DNA from: Phellopilus nigrolimitatus
Taxonomy: Eukaryota > Basidiomycota > Agaricomycetes > Hymenochaetales > Hymenochaetaceae
Direction: 5' to 3'
Assembly: GCA_021029095.1 (NCBI GenBank)
Contig: JAJOHG010000009.1
Coordinates: 992,001 to 1,056,000, forward strand
Length of the DNA: 64,000 bases
This document shows positions 59,525 through 64,000 of the stretch, in pieces. The stretch's first letter is position 1. Every line of letters begins with the position of its first letter. The position numbers and the translations under genes were made by a program. Under the pieces are notes generated by a model that was given only the letters and a program-made list of their open reading frames with translations, had not been told where the DNA came from and did not search any database.

Positions 59525-61147
59525 ATGAGATCGAAGAGTACTGGAAGCGATGGTGCCGGTGTTGAGAAAGACATCTGGACGATCTGCGATGGTGCGAAAA
59601 AGGCGATTGGCACTTTATTGGACTCCACATTTCAGCATCTAAGGTCAAAAGATAACGCGTGCGTAGCTGTTTTAACTTCCAATATGACGGTAGGGTCTGA
59701 CATCGTTTGTCTGATATTGGTAGATTACAAAATCAGCTGCTCATCAAGGACCTAGAGTTATACGTCCTTCGCGACTGTCTGAAACAGGCCGAGGTGGATT
59801 ACGATGAAGCAAAAACGGAGGAAAAGTCAATTGCACAGTCGTACCTGGCCGTCCCTGAGCGTCCTTTGCCTAACCTGCCATTCGAAATCATTAGTCACAT
59901 TCTTTCCCTTGCATATCGTGACTCCTTTGTGAGGCTTAGAGACTTCGACGCGAAGAATAAAATACCAGCAGGAGTGGATTCATTTCTTCGGACACTCGAA
60001 TTAGTGGACCCCGGGGGGCGTTTCCGGCAGTTTGTTCTCTCTTCAGCGACTTGCATCGTGAGATCGAAGGAGCTCTTGTGTACAGAAAACAAACTCCGTG
60101 CCATACTTGCGAGGAGCATCCCAGCCAGACTCGACGTGATGCTTGATCTAGTTCGCAGACGCGGCCTCTCGGAAGAGAAGCTTGGACGCGGACTTTCTTT
60201 CCTGTCTCAGACTCCAGGTCGTTGGAATTCCCTCATGATGAGAGGTCAATGCGGCATGCAACTCCATATTTTCCAAGCTCTAAGACGGTGCATCCCTGTC
60301 CTTGTACACATCGAATATCTCCAAATCATGGTAACAAATCCGTACGACGAACATTACGAAGTCCGCTGGGATGAATCCTTTACCGGGCTCATTCATGTCG
60401 ATTGCGTACCGAAGCTGCGTTCAGCAAATATTCCATTAGAATATCTTGGTCCATTTGTCTCGTCCGGACTCCTCAGTGCCGTCAGTAACCTCTCGCTCGT
60501 CATGGTCACCCCGTCGCACCTTTCTTTTCTTCGTGATCTCCCTCACCTTACATCATTGACGTTGGTCGGGTCGAAATACTACGATTTCTATACTGATCGA
60601 TCACGTGCTCCTCAAGAGGCCCTTGGAGTCCTTTTTTTAAACATTTGAAAATCCACGGATTAGGTTCAGCGAGAGTAGAGCCAGTCCTGCAGTTATTTGC
60701 GGACTGCATGTTAGAGGAGTTCTCGCTTGTAGTAAAGGAAGCGACCCGCATGAGTAGCGAGGGCGAACTATTTCTAGGTTTATTGGACGAGTGGTTCCCT
60801 CACTTGTCAGTACTCGAGACCAATTGGGTAAGTACTTACAAAGGTTTGGGAGAAGCGTATCTAACACAATTGTCTTGCAGCCACATCTGACCCTTCTGTC
60901 CCTGCTTTCCATTCCGAAAAAGGATAAAAGTTGGCACTTCCCAGCTCTTCACACCCTTAACTTGTTGAAACCGGTGGATTCGACACGGTTGACCACAATG
61001 CTACGTGCCCGAAGAAACGCTCCCAATGTCGTCTCCATCAAGCACCTGAGATTAACAAAGGGGTGCCCTAAGGGTGACGACGTGCTTGCTCTTTACGAAA
61101 TTGGAAAACTGGTGCCGAACGTCATATGGTCAGAAGAGGAACAGTAA
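59525..61147 (+). CDS. F-box-like / leucine-rich protein, homopolymer frameshift
   Basis: Exons: 59525..59643, 59724..60827 and 60881..61147. The second exon starts with a coiled coil (LQNQLLIKDLELYVLRDCLKQAEVDYDEA), then the F-box core LPNLPFEIISHILSLAYRDSF. A region of irregular leucine-rich repeats follows (LSNLSLVMV-type, LPHLTSLTLVG, PHLTLLSLLSIP). F-box proteins of this kind supply substrate recognition to SCF ubiquitin ligases; the target is unknown. Seven T at 60632-60638 put the frame out by one and give an early stop at 60648. One more T would continue into KHLKIHGLGSARVEPVLQLF and the last exon. The first-exon join (GTCAAA donor) is less certain. Confidence 0.72.
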
Positions 61148-62402
61148 CCAGTCTTCTTCGCCCGAGTCTTACGATCTTGTTCATGGTGCAAGGAATTCAC
61201 GAAGGCTCGGAAATATAATCTTGGGAAGCAATCCAAACATCCTGCGCTACATACGGCTTCCACACGGGCTATCGCCTATTCGCGCTGAAACCGAAACCAA
61301 TGGCTTCCCCCTTCTGTATGACGAACTCTGCGGTTGAACAGGGCTTTTGTTTCGAATGGCATATGGTCAGCCCCGAAGCCACAGAAGTAGAGAGTCGCTA
61401 ATCAGACGACTCTGAACGGCGCTGATTTTGGCAATAAGAAGCACCGCGAGCGGAAGAACCGCCCGCCGATGAGCGGTGTTTCACTGAATGCCTGTGCGCC
61501 GCCGCCGTTTTACCCTCGAGCTCGCCGTCGACTGCGGCGAAGTCCACGATCAGGGACTAGCAATATGGAACCCATCCCACCCCCAAAAGAAGACATGAAG
61601 CGCGAACGAGCCGTGACCGGGGTCTGCACACACCACACACTTTAATGTACGCCGCGAGCGGGAGCGTAAGTGGCGTATTGATGTTCTCAAAACGAGGTGC
61701 GTGTCTGAGTGGAAATGGTGAAATAAGTCACTATAGCATAGCATAAGTATTTAAAAGTACAAATGTACTTCCAAGTGACTTCTCTGGGAACTGTCAGATG
61801 CAACCCGTAAGGCTGTGTATCAAACGTAACTGTTTTATTCGGCGGACGATATCTGCAGGACTGTCCCGCCTGTCTGTAGTATGTTGTCTCTATATCATGA
61901 CGACAATTGAGCCGTCGGCGGTGGCGTCTATGTCATGGAGAGACCTCTTCGAGAGCAGCAATTATATTTAATAGTAGATGTCTGTACGTATGCCGACCTT
62001 TTGGGCCTGAGCATTCTTTGCATTATTCTAATAATCCCTTATACAAAGTGTCCGACTTATATAAGCTTTTTTCGATTCATACGACGGATAAAGTACTCAG
62101 TAAATGCATAGTGTCGTGGCCGACCCCGACGTCGTCGTCATATGAAGTAGATTCCGTGCTGCGCGCTGAAATGCCAAGGGCTGAGCGCGAATGGGACGCG
62201 TCGGTCACGGACCACGGTTAACAGCCTTAACTTTTGACTCCCAACTCTCGATTGCAATATTCTCGGCATGGTCTCCTGCAGCCTCTAAAATTATCTGGAA
62301 TAAGTTCCGCTTCTGCTTTATTCTTTGAATACTTGCCCGGCGAAACTGTCTTGAACGAGGTTCTGGTTCCCAGCCGACGCGCTGCTAGTCTGCTTGTAGG
62401 TC
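61148..62402. other. Gene-poor spacer
   Basis: No gene supported over about 1.25 kb. It should hold the F-box 3' end and the promoter of the next gene. Confidence 0.45.
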
Positions 62403-64000
62403 ATGCCGAAGCCGACCCGACCCAAACGCGAGCCCGAAATTTGCGATGTAGACGCCATGTTCGAAGGTGTCGAATGTATAGGGTCCATGAGTGCCGCTAG
62501 AGCACGCGTCGAGAAGGAGAGAGCTCAGCGTGCTCGCATGGAACGTGAGGCTCAAACTCGGGCTCATGCGGGTCCTAGCAGGCAGAAACAACCTGAATAC
62601 ATCGTCATTAGTGATGACGAAGACACCCCTTCACGGCCTTTAAACGAATCTGTACTACCAACGCCGGGGACGAGTATGAAGTCGAAAGGAAAGGCGAGGG
62701 AAATAGACGTGCAGCAGCAACAGCCAAGGTGAGCAACCCGCCATTGTACTCACTTACGCATTGCAGCAACTATTTCCGTCAGGAAACCTAAAACGCCGCC
62801 CGTACCGCTTTCCACGAAATCAAAATCCCGCGTGATACCCACTCCCGTCTCATCGTTAGGACTTCTTAAACCGGTCACAGGGCCGTCTATTTCGTCGTCG
62901 TCCTCAGCCTCTGGTTTCTCTGGATCCCATACCACGTTTGCAGCTAACACAACTCAGAACGTTCACACGATAGAGGTCAGGCTAGAGAGTTTGCTGATCG
63001 TTCTTGGCTAATGCTTCTTTCTCAGGATAGTGACGATGACGCACGAATGGATGTGGACGAGGATATATTCCCTGACGTGCATATGCCGGGACCGAGCATA
63101 GCTCCTGCTTTCATTCCGATTAAAGCGCCTGCGCAAGATGTAGATAGCGACTACTCGACAGAATATTGGTCTGAGCACGGCAATGACGACATGGAAACGG
63201 ATAACGACGGGGTTTTTGGTTTCAGAGACTTTCCGGCCGAGGTAGATGAAGCAAAGCCGGGTAACGTCAGACTTCCCCTATGCCAGAGCACCGCGTCTCT
63301 GCAGATCAGGAGCAACACTATGCGAAACCACACGACGTCCGCACCTTGGCCAGAAAAGAAGGGTAAATGCTTGCGCATGTGGGACGACCTTGGAAACACC
63401 TACGTACGCTCTAATTGCATTCGTTGAATCCCATTTGGATAGATAAATGTTGTTTAGCCGTCAGGTCCCCACAAGGCCTTCAAGGTCGATCCCCCCGCAC
63501 GATTCGTGCGGAAAGAAGCTCTTGGTGGTACAGTTCCATCGCGCTCGCGCCAGCATGCTCCGCCAAACTGTATGCTGACCGCGACGCCTCTGCGTCTCAA
63601 CCATCCGTCGTTCAAAAAGACGTCCGGCAGTACGTTATGTTGCTTTAGTTCGATGCGAAAATGCCAGCCCATGCCCATTCATATGCGTTGGTTTCTTTCA
63701 GCCATCACAAAGATCGCGCAATCTCATGGGGACATTGCTGTAGCCAGTGCGACAAGCGGCGGGGTGCCGGACACGCGGACCAATCAAGACGATCCCCAAC
63801 GTGCGTGGTCAAGAAAGCATTGCCGTTCCGACTACTGACTAGCGACTTAATTCATGTATCCAGCCGAGGTTGATGCATACAATAGAGATGGAAACCTGCT
63901 CGTGTGGACCGGGCAGGAATGTAAGTTTCCTGCCTTCAGGACTTTTTGCGCGGCCGGGCTCACAAAAATCAAGTCTTCAAGCTGAAAGCACACGAAAGAA
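62403..64000 (+). CDS. 5' part of a SUMO-motif protein, possibly WD40-like, running off the window
   Basis: Visible exons: 62403..62728, 62783..62975, 63026..63403, 63458..63629, 63702..63800, 63864..63920 and 63974..>64000; all phases close. The N-terminus is basic with an Arg/Glu-rich helix, then YIVISDDED, a typical SUMO-interacting motif with acidic flank (about residues 66-75). A Ser-rich linker and a long acidic segment (DSDDDARMDVDEDIF) follow. The folded part begins near GPHKAFKVDPPARFVRKEALGG and includes SHGDIAVASATSGGVPDTR and NRDGNLLVW, reminiscent of beta-propeller repeats in Agaricomycete WD40-like proteins. The C-terminal remainder is outside the window, so the class is tentative. 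Confidence 0.7.

Noticed and set aside
1..64000. CRISPR arrays, bacterial-type operons, rRNA genes
   Set aside because: No regularly spaced direct repeats, no Shine-Dalgarno-led operons and no rRNA signature were seen; the window is eukaryotic nuclear DNA.

Overview
The window is nuclear DNA from a filamentous basidiomycete, most likely an Agaricomycete. Protein-coding genes are split by many short GT-AG introns (about 42-90 nt), often into very small exons. The gene content fits this: a delta-9 desaturase with a C-terminal cytochrome b5 domain, an Mbp1-type cell-cycle regulator, a kinesin-3, and lineage-typical families (BTB, F-box, a DUF6534-like membrane protein, and a coiled-coil family resembling DUF6697). 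Exon structures were built by hand from splice signals, reading frame and remembered family sequence. Nearly all exon sets close in phase; the exceptions are stated.

Bases 1-10300 hold a tandem array of one paralogous family: the 3' end of one copy (A), a complete copy (B), an in-frame chimera of two copies (C/B'), and a complete copy (D). A tRNA-Arg lies between A and B. The array records a gene fusion, an 88-bp loss that leaves an intron readable, and a tandem duplication one copy of which now reads as an intron.

Bases 10500-28700 are compact housekeeping genes, often in divergent pairs: O-fucosyltransferase-like / BTB, ARL2 / short-branched acyl-CoA dehydrogenase, mitochondrial glycine carrier HEM25 / elongation factor SPT4, a class 3 lipase, an F-box protein / ENT nucleoside transporter, and an SDR. 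Three copies of a roughly 1-kb non-coding repeat (21917-22893, 29031-30017, 58257-59192) are interspersed.

Bases 30100-39550 carry a cytochrome b5-fused acyl-CoA dehydrogenase ending in a peroxisomal signal, and a 20-exon Unc104/KIF1-type kinesin. Bases 39550-47200 and 52050-55400 are gene-poor; the first contains a DUF6534-like membrane protein gene. Between them a delta-9 desaturase and a cyclopropane-fatty-acyl-phospholipid synthase are transcribed head to head. This suggests coordinated lipid modification, because the first makes the double bond that the second methylates. The right end has the Mbp1-like gene, a second F-box protein and the start of a gene I tentatively class as WD40-like.

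Four otherwise well-preserved genes (ENT transporter, kinesin, Mbp1-like, F-box) each need one or two single-base corrections to stay open, and the lipase may need one. This points to residual indel errors in the sequence, although real lesions cannot be excluded. The most interesting signals are the intron-birth candidate in gene D, the in-frame chimera, the many micro-exons (7, 12, 12, 14, 15, 17, 17, 17 nt), two GC-AG introns and the desaturase/cyclopropane synthase pair.
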